A program made the position numbers and the translations under genes. Shown here one piece after another: positions 11,816 to 24,500 of a stretch of 64,000 nucleotides of DNA. The DNA comes from Owenia fusiformis (taxonomy: Eukaryota > Annelida > Polychaeta > Sabellida > Oweniidae), in contig CAIIXF020000006.1 in assembly GCA_903813345.2 (NCBI GenBank), positions 21,891,936 to 21,955,935 of the forward strand, in the 5' to 3' direction. Position 1 is the first letter of the stretch; each line of letters starts with the position of its first letter. Under the pieces are notes generated by a model. The model ran no database searches. It was given only the letters and a program-made list of their open reading frames with translations, and was not told the DNA's origin.

Positions 11816-12558
11816 TACAGGACCTTTAGTCTACCATTTGCTCTAATATTTGTACCCACGACCATTCATAATATCATTGTGTGTCAAGAGTTATCCCTAC
11901 GTCAATCAAAAGTATCAGAATACATGATTCCACGACCCTCCTGACATTTAACTAGGACTTTGATCATCTGCGTCCCCACCAAACGAGGTGACAATTATTG
12001 TTATAGTTTCTAACACCGTTTATCTACTAGCTCGCACCCTGATATCACGTAGTCGAAACTCAAGAATCTAACTGCAAAGACCAATCGGTTCAAGTTAGGT
12101 AACGATCATCTGATTGAATAAGACAAGACATTAGTCCCCAGACCATTTTTACTAGTTTAATATGCATTTTATCGTTTTTAGGATTCCTATCATAAATATA
12201 CAAGATGCAAAGAGAAATAATCTTGATTCACTTCACTAAATATTCAAAATTCAAAATTGAGTTAAAGGGATATCATATTTGAAGTCTACATGTAAAATTG
12301 AAGAAGGATTATATGAAAATTGATCCACTTAAACTGATAATATTCAAGTTTAAGGAAACTTTCTAATATACCTGCCATGTTCAGCCACCTAGTGGGGAAT
12401 CTGGTAACTACCTACTCACATCTGGGTAATTATTGACCTCAGAGATGCGCTCGTTCGTTTCTCTATTCTTTCCATTCCACCTTGAATTATGACTTTTCCA
12501 TTTATGGAGTAGTTGTTTGAAACCGACTGGGAACTATATTTAAGCAGCTTAATTAAGA
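11816..12558. other. No supported gene
   Basis: Unique-looking AT-rich sequence between the satellite and the 12.6 kb hairpin. No coding signal. Confidence 0.4.
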
Positions 12559-12726
12559 AATATAGACCGAAAAGCAGGGGTTATGTCGTCGAATACACCC
12601 CGCAGGGTTAGGCAAAAACGTTTTCTGTACCCCGAACGACCGAAGCGAGTGAGGGGTTCGAAAGCTTTTATGCCTAGCTCCATAGGGTGTATTCGACGAT
12701 ATTACCCCTGCTCTGAGGTCTATATT
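12559..12726. repeat. Long imperfect palindrome (about 168 bases)
   Basis: The outer arms AATATAGACC / GGTCTATATT, the inner arms AGCAGGGGT / ACCCCTGCT and the long GTCGAATACACCC / GGGTGTATTCGAC pair form an extended hairpin. The centre is GC-rich (ACCCCGAACGACCGAAGCG with GTGAGGGGTTCG). Compared by eye, most bases of one arm pair with the other. It belongs in style to the hairpins near 22.3, 46.7, 47.1 and 54.4 kb. Confidence 0.75.
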
Positions 12727-15287
12727 ACGATTCGAACATGAAAACTCACCAAATTGTTTCGAATATTCATCATGGTCCGCCATTACTACGACCCACCACT
12801 GCGTTATTGATCTCGAATATAACCCAGCTGAAGCATTGACTTTGTTTACAGTTTATAGAAGGCGTAAATACAGTCATGTTCTAATACCCTATATGCTATG
12901 ACATGATCTGTGAAGTGACAAGATCTACTATACACACCGGAATAGCCTGACAACGGTAAAGTCCGATACCGTTGTCACAAATGGCGGACATAACCGCATT
13001 TCAATGCCAATCCCCTTTTCAGAAGTTATTAATTTAGTGTAGAAGAAACTCTTGATACATTCAAATTGAGAAAAACAGTCAAGATCCTCTTTTTAGAAAA
13101 TAAGTCTTACATTTTTTTAAAGTGACATCCATCATTTTTCAGAGAGTGGGATTGATATTTTACTATCATGGGGACGTCACTTTAAAGAAAACATATTGTG
13201 TTAATAAAAACCACTGTATTTATACCCAGAAAATTCATTGTTAAAGATATGACCGTCTAAAATCACTTGCCATACTGCACGTGGACCTTTGTCAAAAATA
13301 TCATATTTTACCACTGATAACAAAAGTACCGTTTTTATTTTGACATGTTATCCTATGAATATCATGCTAACTATGGAATAAACCGAGTTATTCTTTACTC
13401 ATAAAAAGAACATTTAAACAGACCGTTGATTCATTCTTATTTTCGTATGTACACAATTTTGATTCTGGTAAAGTGTTTTTAATATAAGCTCTTCACAAAG
13501 AACAAAATAATTATAAGTATACCGAATTTGTACATAAATGGTTAGGCTGAACTTCTCGAATTGATGAATGAAATTATTGTGTTTATTTATCAATATCACA
13601 TTCCGACTTAGTATTTTGTGACCACACTTTTTCTTGATAGAACCAACCATCAAGCGATGTCAAGATACACTGTTACATGAACCTGAACGTTGAATAGGAT
13701 GTTCCTCCTTTGAGGTCGCCTATTGAGGCACCTTGAATCATATAATTGTTGTGATAAGTTGCACACTCATATGAGCTTTAGTAAAGGAATACAGAGTGCT
13801 CCAAAAGTATTTCCTCCTGAGCATTTTTATATCAAGCCCATACCTATTAAATGCATTGTGCCATTTTGTAATTGTTACTTTTTGACATCCCATGACAATA
13901 AATGATCCTGTTTCTGACCAGGAGCGTTACAATAATTGGCAATTTACTTATTTACTTCGTACAGAAGTGCTTGTAGCATCATGGTCATAGTATTTACATA
14001 TAAACTGTATGTATTTATCACACGTCAAGTTTTGGACAGGGATGTTTCGGATCTAGCTATGCCAAAATACTATGTTTTCATTGGTCAATGATGTGCAAAC
14101 CAATGCATGTTAAGTATGTATTATGATAAAAGTAATCATTAAAGAATATCGTTGGAACATTATAACATTATACTGTTTGACCAGATTCATACGCCAATTT
14201 CTAAGATATTTTGAATAGACGGCGGGAACAGCAGCTAGGTCAAGCATTTTTATGACTAAATCTTTCTTAATTTTTTATCACTAGTAGGACCTAAGGGACA
14301 TATTGTACTTTTACATGGTACGTATATATGTGGTTGATTATCCGAACTCTTGGATTGGGAAATATATCTATTCTAATTTGTACGATGGCCCGTTGGATTT
14401 ACATTGTCTAGTAAATGGTCTTCTTTCCAAACAGTACGCCACAAAGCATACCAATTCTTATTTCCCGACTGGCGGCCAGTGGGATTGTGACTGGGGCATT
14501 AGCACTACGCAGATATATATTACACTGTTGGTGCCAATATTACCAATCCCATTAAAGTGCAAGTATTTTAATGTGCTGGTTCCGAGGATCATAAATTTCA
14601 ACACAACCCCATCGACGCGAAACTTCTACAAATAAGGCCCCATTTACCATATCCAAGTCTTGTAGCTTTTTAAATTGTATCTGTTTTCACAACTTGAACG
14701 AATATTAAATACGCATGAATTTGTCGTTAATCTTATTGAAAATTTTGTTTGAGGTTGGGAAAGTATGTCTGGAATACCCTGTAGATAATGTTAACATGTA
14801 AGATGATTATGAAAACGAGTTAGTTTAAGCTTACTTCTAAAAGAAGATTGGCCTGTGATAATATCATTCACCGATGAAACAAGCAAAGCAAACTGAGCAA
14901 CACTAAACCGAGAGGCAACCTTTCTTGTAGAAAAGGTGAGTGAAAGGCAGCTGGGAGAAAAAATAAATATATGTTTTTAAAGGTTATTCTCCGTTATTCT
15001 TACGACTTTTTGATCTTTGTGCGATATATGGGTGAATACTTAAATGTAAATATTTATCTTAATTTCTGCATCAACGCGCATTTGTAAGCATGCATAGAAT
15101 TGTTTATTTCCTTATATGTAAACTATTAGCGTCAAATTAAATTCTTTATATCATTAACAATAGTTTGTTATGAGAATTTCGCATAATTTATTTATTTGTT
15201 TATTTATTTATCCTAGGTAAACATTATTGGAGACACTGGTATTCGGTTGTTGACACAATGAATGCTAAACGTCATTACAAGAAAGGA
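12727..15287. other. No supported gene; flank upstream of the transporter gene
   Basis: AT-rich, with scattered short open frames (13414-13653 minus, 14303-14635 plus) that lack domains, splice context and initiation context. It may hold the distal promoter and 5' UTR exons of the SLC4-like gene. Confidence 0.4.
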
Positions 15288-15288
15288 C

Positions 15289-15297
15289 TATAAAATA
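15289..15297 (+). promoter_or_regulatory. Candidate TATA box for the SLC4-like gene
   Basis: CTATAAAATA lies about 115 bases before the first in-frame ATG at 15408. This spacing would put transcription start near 15320 and give a short 5' leader. AT-rich DNA makes such matches frequent, so this is suggestive only. Confidence 0.3.
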
Positions 15298-15407
15298 AAG
15301 AGCGTTACCGCGGACGTTAAAAACACAACTACAGATCAAGCAAACAGAAAAAAGTTATTTTCTTGGATTTTATATCTACGTATATCGTTGATAAAATTTG
15401 ATCGGAG

Positions 15408-15552
15408 ATGAGTACGGATGGTGGTGAGCAAAATGCCGACTCGGCAAGAATATGTACCGTGTTTGGCTACGACGATGGGGAGAACATGCCTTTCAAATTT
15501 CCTCCCCTGAACCAGCAATCATCAGAAGTCAACAGTCAAATAACATTAGATG
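15408..15552 (+). CDS. SLC4-like exon 1 (start codon)
   Basis: Starts at ATG 15408 (GAGATGA context) and ends at GATG|GTAAAT, leaving phase 1. It encodes an acidic, poorly conserved N-terminus of 48 residues. Another upstream exon or alternative N-terminus, common in this family, cannot be excluded. Confidence 0.75.
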
Positions 15553-18500
15553 GTAAATACTTAAATGCTTATCTATCTATTCCTATTAGGGATGTTAGAT
15601 TGTTTTTTCATGTTTGTTATTATGTTATTATGTTTTAAAAGAGTAGGGTGCAGTCGCGGTTGAATATCACTTGAACACAGTAGGGACCTCATTGCTTGTT
15701 GTCTTACTGAAATTCGTCGCTTTATGTTGAGAATGTATGTTTGTTAGATATAAGTGCAGTTTTGCGTTTGTAACGGGATAAGTGTTTTACAAAATGCCAG
15801 AGGCTATCATTGTATATAGATCAAGTACTATTTTAGTAGAAACATTTGTTGACTGTTGTTTACTGTCAACCCTGTGTATATATTTTACAGTTATCTACTT
15901 AATAAGGAACATCCCAGTTTGATTGATAAATTTTTAAAATGTATATATAGTTCCTTTAAAATTTCCCTTCGTTTCAATTTTCAGTAATTTGTTAAAAATA
16001 TTATTCAACTATATGAATTAATTTATTCAATGAATAAACCATTTTTGTCAACTCTGGTATTATTTTAATATACTAGGACAGGAATTAGTCCAGAAACCAT
16101 CTGCAGAATGAAAAGGATGGCACTAAACAAAATGCTGGCTAATTAATTGCGAGAATAAACGGGGTCCATGGTTATTTAAAGCTTTATAAACTATCAATGA
16201 CCACTATTTAAAATGACCTGGGTATACAAGAATTAGATCTAGATTAAACAAATTCAAATCCATTCGTCAAGGGGGGGGGGGGTTCTACATGTATATGGCT
16301 ATCGTGTGAGAAGGTACAGTGTATGTACATGTATATGTCCCTCGACCATTGTCTGGTCTTGATCGCACGATACTTATTGTTAACTTTTTGTATATCATCA
16401 TCATGCCATTTCACTTTCACAGCGTGCCCCTTAAGATGAATATAATTTACACATGAATTAAAACTTGCTAAATAAAAAGCCATAATTCAAATATTTTCTC
16501 ACGTACTTGTGAAGCGAAATGTCAAAGCACAAAAGCGTGCTTTGGTATAAATGTAACAATTTTTGAATAATCATTTTCAGTCATTTTCAAGTACAATTCA
16601 GATAAAGATTGCGATATTCTCTTCCATTGTAAATCACTTTAAATGGCCTAGGCGTTCGAGGAACATCCCGTAAATCAATTACATAACTATGATATAAAGT
16701 AATTTCACAAGTTTATGAGATATTTATAGCATTGTTCATCTATGACATTCACAATAAAACTTTTAAACTGAGGAAAGCATTAGACAAAAACAAGTCTAAA
16801 AACTGAAAACACAGAGAGCAAAAGTTTCCCCTATCAATCAAATGCCCTTTAAATCAATTTCTTCATAACAAACTGAAATAACTTTGTAGCATTTCGGCAA
16901 GTTGAAGGTTCATTCTTCTTTAGCGGAATCACGGAATCAGTGTCATCGTGAGATATCACAGCCTTCACTCAGTTTCCTTCTTGTGCATAGCAGAGATGGT
17001 CTGAGTATCAGAATGGGTCAGTGCCGTTCGTTGTATCTCCAAATAAACGATTTCAACAGTTTAAAAGATTCGATGCAACTCTACGTGTTAATACGGAATG
17101 GGTGAATCTTAAGGTGACTCATTTCATATTACCACGTTCAGTGTTTTAGGAATCCGACGCTCTTCAAATAAAATGTGGGTTCAAAGCTTGAAGTCTGTAT
17201 TACTCGCTCTCTTTTCTATATTGTATTTCATTGTCTTCGATAAAGTAACCATGTCATTTCAATCAGCTTAAAGGGTTTTACATGAAAATAAAGGCACTTT
17301 AAACTAGAGGCAACATAGATATCAGAGCAAGACTGAAAATAAAGGTGATGCCACGATTAGTATTTATATAAATGTCTTTTTAAGTACGTGTCTTTCTAAA
17401 TGTCTATAAACAAAGTTGAGCTCACCCAAGGTTTGATTTTGTCAATCGGTAAGGGAACATCAAACATCAAATTCACTCTGACCTGGTAAGACGGATTTCA
17501 TTGAAACCCCTTTATAATAATCGATGCATCTGCATTTTTAGATGAGGATGACGAATTCGATACAGAGGCAAAGCCGATATTCTGTGAGCTTCAGAAGCTT
17601 TATAGCATTTCACAGACTGACCCACTTGACGTGGAATGGCGGGAAGTAGGGCGGTATGTATTTATTTAAGTTACATGTAGTACTTGTTAAGAACCTCAAA
17701 TAGTGCCATGTGATGCCCTTTGTGCAAGCCACTAGACAATATATCAGCCACCGACTCATGTTATACATCATGTTAGATCAAACCATACCCATACTTGTCG
17801 TAACCTTTGAACTGATTCAATTCTTTTAAAATGTAATGCAGGGTCAGAAATAAGAATTAGCGATTCGTTTGTAACTAGGATATCTCATGCTAATATTTGA
17901 CAACTATAGCATCATGCTTTGTTAAACCTGCAGTTTATGCTTGGATTCCTACCTAAATTAAGGCACAACAGACATTCTTACTAAATAACGCGGAGTTCCA
18001 ACCGGGGACGTATCAATTTATTTTGATTTCTCAAAGTGTCACACTTTTTTGTATGATCTAGATTTATTTATTGATGATGAACTAACACAAAATCAAACTT
18101 AAAATCAAACAATCAAACGTAGAAAATTTCACTACTCCTGTATCAACGTTGATAAAATAACTAGTTAGCAAATGTATCAGTTCCGATCCTATAAGCATCG
18201 TCGGTTCCCACACGCAATCACTACGTTCTATCTGAGGATAGGTCCGAAGCTTGATGAAGCAACATGTCCTATATAAGCGCATTATATGAAAATCAATTTA
18301 AATCATTATGATAAATTTCATAATTTTTCTTTTTAACAGATGGATTAAATATGAAGAGATCGTCGAAGATAGTTTCAAAAGATGGTCGAAACCCCATGTG
18401 TCATGCCTTTCTCTGAGGGCCATCTATGAGTTGAAGAAATATTTCAACAATGGGGTCGTGTGTCTGGATAGCCATGCCACGACGCATGCTGAAATTGCCA

Positions 18501-21500
18501 GTAAGACTAAGCTTTACACTTTACAGTAAAAAATATTATTTTGTAAAATGCCCTATCCTCTCTCATAATTAACGATTTTTATTACACACTAGGTGGTTCT
18601 CTATATTATGCAATCAAAAAACTTTAAAGTCATGACAAATGAACCTTACCTAACATTTGGAAATTTAATTTGTGTTTTCATTAACATAATTCGTTGTGTT
18701 GTTCATTTGCTTGTATTCATTAAATGTGGGAATTATTATCTATTTGTATTATTTGGTATTTATAAGTTAACTGATAAAATAATTAAAACATATCAACGCA
18801 ATTTCAACCGTTTGCTTGTAGAAGCCATATGTGATGAGCTAATCAGCGAGGAGATATGTTCAGAGGAAAGAGCGTCCACGATATCAGAAATATACCTAAA
18901 ATCCCACATCCACCAGTACCAGATTGGATCTCCGTTCCAGAGTAAGAACAACAGTATATTATATACACAATATCATCAATTATTAGACAGGTCGCGGGGG
19001 GTTCGGGGACCCCCCCTCCCCTGGCCAAAATTGCTTTTAAAATCATGCAGTTTTTCACCATTCTGACTATTTTCTGAGTGATTTTTGGCCAAATTTGCCA
19101 AAGTGACCCCCCCCCCTAGAATTTTTGGGAAAAGTGAACCCCTTGGAAAATTCTGGCTACGGGCCTGCAGGTTAATTATAAGTTACATGCATTTGGGTGG
19201 AATTGAACGTAAGTGTAATATTATGACACCCGGGAATTGTTGTCCATCTCTCAAGTGGTATAAAATGAACCCAATCACAATTTACTATTCTCCTCACATC
19301 TTCACACTCAATCGTGAAAATAAAGGCCCGAGGTTGAAATAATCCGTATGGGACCATAATGTTACGTTTCACGTAACCGTTCCTCAAACCAGTGCTAACT
19401 TAATCTCCCTATTGTTATTGTCGTTACGTAAAATGTAAAGAACAAGTCACTTAACAGAAATAGTAAGAGATCGTAGGTCTAAATATGGAATTTCTTCTTC
19501 AGGGTCGATCTCATCGGTAGACACCGGGAGTCCATCATCGCCGAAAGAAGGTTATAGAGGTGGTAGTCTAACACCAACACGCAGCAGATCGAACAGTACG
19601 TCTGAGGGCGAAGTAAAAAAACAAGAGGTACATTTTCGATGATATATTTAATTTGATATCACCATGGGCTTTCAACTAGACATATAACATTATTCAGCTG
19701 ATTGATATACATGTAATTAATATGTAATTTAATTATATTTAAAATATTATTATTTAAATCGTGCAAGCAATGTCTTACATAACATATAATATCTAATTAT
19801 CTTTTAAAAAGTATTCATGCATGGAATCTAACTAATCTAATTCTGTTTGATGCTTCTCATTACGTAGCTAGCAATAAGGGGCATTAAAACACGCAAGTTC
19901 AGGAAATATTTGCTCTCCAGAACGAGGCCCGGGTACATAGTTGTGTGGGGGCTTCATTCTGTAGGATGAAAATAAGACATGGAGGGTAAAATCGCCCTTC
20001 AAAACGAACCAACGGACAGTAAAAGCACCAAGGGAAAGATCAAAGGATGTTTTTAACATGGATTCAACAAATCAAAAAGTGAAAAACAAAACAGTGTATC
20101 TCAGATATTGTTCTCAACTTTTTAACTCCTATATTGCTGATTCTTGCTTTTATTAACAATGCTGTTAATTTTCATTACAAGGTAATACTCAAGCCTAACA
20201 CTAACACTAAGAGTCTAGGGGACTTGCACCTGATTCACGAGATCGACGAGACAACAGCTTACACTAACACAGCTTATAACAAAAACAAAAATAGCAGAAA
20301 AGGTTCTTTGTTTAGTATCCAAAGCAGTTTAGGTGGATATCCCCCTAATGGAAGGAGGCTGTCCCTAAATAAGGTACTTCATGGGACGAACAGTATAAGG
20401 GGTCCACGCCAACAATCAATTCCTTATTGGTTATATCATACGCCTTTTAAAATAAAAATTAAACCCTCTTTTGTAATTTAAGAAAAACATTATGAAAACA
20501 GAATTCTCTAATCAACAAAACAACTTGGCTTATCTCGCAAGTAGTGTTTTGGAACTTAGTTGAACTTTTGAAGTATATGTAACTACAACTAGATCGAGAG
20601 TTTTACAAGATGTTTATAAATTGTTGCATTCATGAGTTATTTGTTCGTTATTTTCTTATACCACGTATAATGCAAAGTTAACAGTACCTTTGCGTAAACA
20701 TTTGAAATGATTAATTTTTATACTGATCATGTAATTGTTATAACCTTGCTTCGCCCTTTAGAAACCATCAAAAAAGTTTGCACGAAAAGTTCCGAAGAAT
20801 GCCGAAGGTGCGACGCTGCTGGTGGGAGGATGCGAAGAAGTGCATAAGCCAATATGTGCTTTCCTAAGACTTAAAGACCCTATCACCCTCGAGGGGATGA
20901 ATGAAGTTAATGCTCCAACACGTTTTGTGTTTCTGCTTATTGGCCCAAATTCTGCGTCATCTGTGTATCATGAAATAGCCAGGTCGATGGGTACCTTGTT
21001 TGCATGCCCAGTACGTATTCTCCGTTTTATCTTTTGATATTTCTGAATCTTTAGTCTCCATCGAGAATTTGGAATTTCTCACTTTGAATTATATTTTGTT
21101 GTTATCTTATATCTTAACCTTGAATCCAAAAAATTTCCATTCAACATTAGAACATAAATTAGAATTCAAAATGTCGTTCAAGTTTAGTTTAATGATAGAA
21201 CAGATGAAAGTAGATAAGAAAACATACCTTATTAGCTGTAAGAGTATGTCAGAATACATGTATTTCGTAAATTTATTTATTTGTTCTATGCAGGTGTTTC
21301 GGGAGACTGCCTACACCGCTCAAACTAAGGTCGGTATTCACCATGCCCTTGACTTGTTTATGAACGACGCGACGGTGCTTCCGTCAACCGGTTGGGATCA
21401 CACTACACGTCTAGAACCACCAAGTCACTACACCGATAAGGTATGTCGTGGCATCATTGCATGATTCCCGAGAGCTCGATTATTCAGTTAAGGCCATTCA

Positions 21501-24500
21501 CTTTATTACGCATGCATACACAGTGTGATCTTAAGTTCACCCAGGGGGTGCATTATGAATCCTACTTGTTTTTGCCTGTTTGTATCATCTGTATTATTTC
21601 AACCTAGCTATATATCAAGGTTATAAACACGTTTCTATTAACACGCCTTTCTATGTATCCTAATTTTAAAGCATCCTTGTATATATTTTAGACTTGGACC
21701 CAATGTCTGGAGGGTGAGGATGAAATTATTGAGCATACTGAAGATGAACACGATAGGATAAGGAGAACTGGAAGGTCAGTACTTCATATCGCTATTAGTC
21801 TAGTTATAAGACCTTGTACAAGCTGTGTGAGAAGGTGTTGAGTCAAGTAGAGGGGGGGGGGGGTTCACAGAGGCTTGTAGCTAGACTATATCTTTTTATC
21901 CCATACTTGGACGTGTGACGGGTACATAAAGCCGGTTTGTAAAAACTTATATCTTCATCAGCGGGCAGATATAGCTTTACGTCCCGCTCCGAGCGGGCAG
22001 ATATAGTATATCTGCCCGCTACGTCATAATCGCTGTTCCCGTATTGGCTCTTTTTTTGTAACGTTCGCATACTGTAAACGACAATGGAGAAAAACGCAAA
22101 CAATCGATCGCGATCTGTTTGATGCTTTAGAGAAGGGAAGGAGCAGTATGCCCCGTTAATATTCAAATATTTGAACAGGAAAATCCGGCTACGGACAAGA
22201 ATAAAAAACTGGACATAAATATTTTAAAATAATCCCACGATTGGTTGCAACAATTGAACAATGTGATTGGTATGGGATAAACAGATCATCCTATAGTCGG
22301 TTCAGGATATTGGGATTATCCCTTGGCCAATATAATATATCTTCCCTCGGGACCTACGGCCCTCGGGCAGATATATTATATTGGCCTCGGGATAATCCCA
22401 ATATCCTGAACCTCATATAGGATAATCTCTATATATCTCATCACCACCAGAGGATTCTAGTCCAATATTAGGGGCAAGCCTTGACACAGGAATGTTGACT
22501 CAATCTCTCATCAGTTATTTTATGGTGTCCACAGTGTTATTATGTCATAATGTGTAATAATCAAAGGCTAACGGCGATATAAATATAGAATTCATCAAAA
22601 GATGTCAGTGCAATCAAACAATCATCACCGCTACCATCTTTGCATCGACCTTAGATTATCACAGATTATATTTTCAAAAAGCAGACTCGTGTACCCTTAG
22701 TTTGGAATTTGGTATCTAAAATAAACCAAGCTGAACAGTCAACACGCACAAAACACAAACAACGCCCATCAGACCATAATATTATGGTAAAACCTGGTCT
22801 TTAAAGGCTATGTTTAGGGTAGATATAACCTTTCCACCTTTTTCAAATGACAAGATATTTATATCTAACATTTTCGTAATATTCTTTTTGTTCAATATAA
22901 TGAAATTGTAACATTTAAACTTAAAAAAATAAAATTTTAAAATTAAAAAATTAAAACTTTGATATTTAAACTTTTTTAAACTTTTGAAAAATTTCCGAGA
23001 GCGGGATGGATATATTATATCTGCCCGCATTTGGCCTGGAGCGGGACATATACAATATATCCTGCCCGCTCCTCAGATACGATATATATTCCCGGGTGAT
23101 ATCTACCCCAAACCCACTCAAGTATGAGATACATACATATATATATAGAAAGGATTGAAAATACCCTAATATATGTTCATGAATACGAGTCGAACGGTCT
23201 AATTCAGCTGTACTATATTTTATATAAATTGCAGGCTATTTGGGGGTTTGGTGCAGGACATAAAGCGAAAGGCGCCTTTCTACTTGAGCGACTTCAAAGA
23301 TGCAATACATTTTCAAACTTTGGCATCACTGGTGTTTGCCTACTTTGCTAGTTTATCGGCAACTATTACATTCGGTGGGCTAATGGGTACAGCTATAGGC
23401 AATAATATGGTTCGTTCATTTTCAATTCATAATTATATGTTTGTTGGTATTCTCCCAATTATAGTCATATCTGATGAAACTTAACCAGATATATGAAGAT
23501 TGCATATCAGAAATGTTTCTTTATATGGTAGTTTGGGAATGATGTCAAATTTTTCTTCCAGGCTTCCTTCGAGTCATTGATATCAGCTGCATTCTGTGGA
23601 ATAACCTACGCTCTCCTATCTGGCCAGCCTTTAACCATACTGGGGGCCACAGGTCCAGTCTTGGTCTTTGAGACCATCGTGTATGGATTCTGCAAGTATG
23701 TATGAGAACTTTCATTGATTGTACTGCCCACATGTTAGTTTGATAAAGTTTTTTTGTAAACAGGCCTCAAAACATTATCCAAAATTCCTGAGGGAAGTGT
23801 TTGAGTATTGAATTCATGGTTTCAGTAATTTCAGTAATTTCAGGAAATATCTGTTGTTCGTTGGTTTATTTAAATACAAAATAATTAATTTTTTCTATTA
23901 ACAATTTTTCTAACAAAGAATATGTTTTTTTTACTTATTTACATAATTGAAACAAGTAAATAAATAGGTGTCAAGTAAATCAAGTAAATGTTTCCTTTGC
24001 AGTGATCAAGGTTGGTACTATCTGGAGTTCCGGTTATGGGTAGGACTATGGACTGCTATCATACTGTTAATCGTAGTCATGTTCGACCTAAGTGCCCTGG
24101 TAAGCTATATCACAAGGTTCACAGAGGAGAGTTTCTCGTGTCTCATCTCTCTAATTTTCATATTAGAGGCCTGCCAGAACATGATCTACATCCAGGATAA
24201 GCATCCCGTCCACAGAAACTTCCACGTACTTCAGCTGAAACCGGGAGAGGAGGGAAATTTCTTCTTTTTCCAACAGAATAATTCAACATGTAAATGCATC
24301 CTGGGAGATTCGAACACAACTGATATTGATTTTGTGTCCAGGACGCTGAATATAACTAACGCCAGCAGCACAGATATACCATTCACCATGTGTGATGCCT
24401 TTAACGGAACGCTGAGTGACTGCCAGAAAGCAACATTCTCACCTGATGTTTTCTTCTTCTCGTTTATCGTTTTCATATCAACGTTTATGATCGCATTTGG

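Noticed and set aside
12553-12783. 76-codon minus frame at 12.6 kb
   Set aside because: It lies across the long hairpin and reads through both arms of the palindrome; no protein motif.
14303-14635. 110-codon open frame upstream of the transporter
   Set aside because: Starts at a non-ATG codon, has no recognisable motif and no supporting splice or promoter signals.
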